Source: Chitinophagaceae bacterium (GTDB lineage: Bacteria; Bacteroidota; Bacteroidia; Chitinophagales; Chitinophagaceae). Taken from it: a stretch of DNA of 6,600 nucleotides. A program made the position numbers and the translations under genes. How positions within the stretch are numbered: position 1 is the first letter of the stretch; each line of letters starts with the position of its first letter. The stretch is from the NCBI GenBank assembly GCA_947481355.1, contig CANKGM010000117.1:1-6600 (forward strand), in the 5' to 3' direction. The notes beneath the pieces are model-generated. The model worked only from the letters and a program-made list of their open reading frames with translations, was not told where the DNA came from and did not search any database. Below, piece by piece: positions 5,473-6,600 of this stretch.

Positions 5473-6600
5473 ATGAAACCATCTCTGCCTCAGGGTACGC
5501 GCGACTTCTCCGCTTCAGTTTTACGCAAACGAAATTTTATTTTTAATACCATAAAGTCAACTTTTGAATTATATGGTTTTGAACCTCTGGAGACCCCTGC
5601 AGTTGAAAATACAGAAACGCTTTTAGGAAAATATGGTGACGAGGGAGATAAATTAATATTCAAGATTTTGAATAATGGTTTAGATAACCCAACAAAAAAA
5701 GAAACAGCTCGTATCGACTTTGAAACGATCCTAGAAGGCAAAACAAATAAAGGCATTACAGAAAGAGCATTGCGTTACGACCTTACTATTCCATTTGCGC
5801 GATATGTTGCCATGAACCAAGGTCAATTGACTTTCCCATTTAAGCGCTATCAAATGCAACCCGTTTGGAGAGCAGATAGACCTCAAAAAGGACGCTATAG
5901 AGAATTTTATCAGTGTGATGCAGACGTTGCAGGAAGTAGCTCACTGTTGCATGAAACAGAATTAGCCTTGATCTATGCAACAGTATTTGAAAAGCTCAAT
6001 GTACGGGTTGAACTAAAAATAAATAATAGAAAAATATTGACGGCTTTAGCAACTCTATGTGGTGGTGATGACAGAATGATTCCAATTACAATTGCCATTG
6101 ACAAACTAGATAAGATTGGTCTCGAAAAAGTAAAGGAAGAATTAACTACTAGAGGATTAAACGAAAAACAGGTGAGTTTAGTTGAATCCTTTATTTCAAT
6201 CACAGGAAGTAACAAAGAAAAACTACACCAACTAGAGACAATGTTCAGCAACATCGCAATTGGACTTGATGGTGTAAATGAATTACGATCAATCCTCTCT
6301 ACTTATGAAAACATCAACCAAACTATAACACCCATAATAGTTGACCTATCCCTAGCTAGAGGATTAAATTATTATACTGGAGCAATATTTGAGGTTAAAG
6401 CTATTGGAGTTCAAATGGGTAGCATTGGTGGCGGAGGCAGGTACGATAATTTAACTGGACTTTTTGGAGTGAATGGAATTGCTGGTGTAGGCATCTCTTT
6501 TGGTGTTGACAGAATTTATGATGTCATGGAAGAATTGAACGTTTTTCCGGAGAATATACAGAAAGGAACTAGTCTCTTGTTTTTCAATACCGGACAAGAA
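5473..6600 (+). CDS. hisS: Histidine--tRNA ligase, C-terminus cut by window edge
   Basis: This class II synthetase charges tRNA-His with histidine in the cytoplasm. The first 376 codons are visible with no stop; Bacteroidota versions are roughly 450-460 residues, so the anticodon-binding domain is mostly missing. Motif 1 lies near 31-46 (FELYGFEPLETPAVE). An extended segment at about 66-95 precedes LRYDLTIPFARY (100-111). Motif 2 is KRYQMQPVWRADRPQKGRYREFYQCDADVAG (124-154), with the ATP-binding arginine R133. The histidine-specific motif LARGLNYYTG lies at 294-303 (R296). Motif 3 covers GGGGRYDNL (319-327) and GVGISFGVDR (338-347). The ATG at 5473-5475 gives the standard family beginning KPSLPQGTRDF. 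The gene starts 10 bases after the phosphatase stop with no terminator between, so it is probably co-transcribed. All catalytic motifs seen are intact. Confidence 0.97.
   Translation, partial: MKPSLPQGTRDFSASVLRKRNFIFNTIKSTFELYGFEPLETPAVENTETLLGKYGDEGDKLIFKILNNGLDNPTKKETARIDFETILEGKTNKGITERALRYDLTIPFARYVAMNQGQLTFPFKRYQMQPVWRADRPQKGRYREFYQCDADVAGSSSLLHETELALIYATVFEKLNVRVELKINNRKILTALATLCGGDDRMIPITIAIDKLDKIGLEKVKEELTTRGLNEKQVSLVESFISITGSNKEKLHQLETMFSNIAIGLDGVNELRSILSTYENINQTITPIIVDLSLARGLNYYTGAIFEVKAIGVQMGSIGGGGRYDNLTGLFGVNGIAGVGISFGVDRIYDVMEELNVFPENIQKGTSLLFFNTGQE

Noticed and set aside
5490..6254. Minus-strand open frames inside hisS
   Set aside because: They are antisense to an intact synthetase gene whose motifs are all in frame.

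Overview
The window looks like ordinary chromosomal DNA of a Bacteroidota bacterium, most likely from the Chitinophagales/Sphingobacteriales side (the lower rank is a guess). The signs are an AT-rich sequence, eight gene starts without a Shine-Dalgarno sequence, a Bacteroidota-type -7 box (TACCTTTG) in front of nuoA, signal peptides ending in the typical -SAQ/-LAQ form, and protein families common in that phylum. No mobile element, CRISPR array, rRNA or tRNA gene was seen.

Layout. Positions 1-633 (minus strand) hold the start of a respiratory complex I operon: nuoA complete, then nuoB running off the left edge. A short promoter region lies at about 653-660. A strong rho-independent terminator at 798-836 ends the next minus-strand unit (860-3752). 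In transcription order that unit contains a 77-residue two-helix membrane protein, a PstS-like substrate-binding lipoprotein, and a secreted tetratricopeptide-repeat protein. Upstream of it, on the same strand, is a secreted DUF3500 protein (3879-4901). From 4902 the direction switches: a low-molecular-weight protein tyrosine phosphatase (4992-5462, plus) is followed after 10 bases by hisS, histidyl-tRNA synthetase, which runs off the right edge.

How the genes fit together. NuoA and NuoB belong to the proton-pumping NADH:quinone oxidoreductase. The small membrane protein, PstS-like lipoprotein and TPR protein probably form one envelope-associated unit. No Pst permease or ATPase genes are visible, so a classical phosphate-uptake role is unproven. 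The phosphatase and hisS are probably co-transcribed. The least understood parts are the PstS-like/TPR unit and the DUF3500 protein. Nothing here clearly amounts to a new defence or mobile system.
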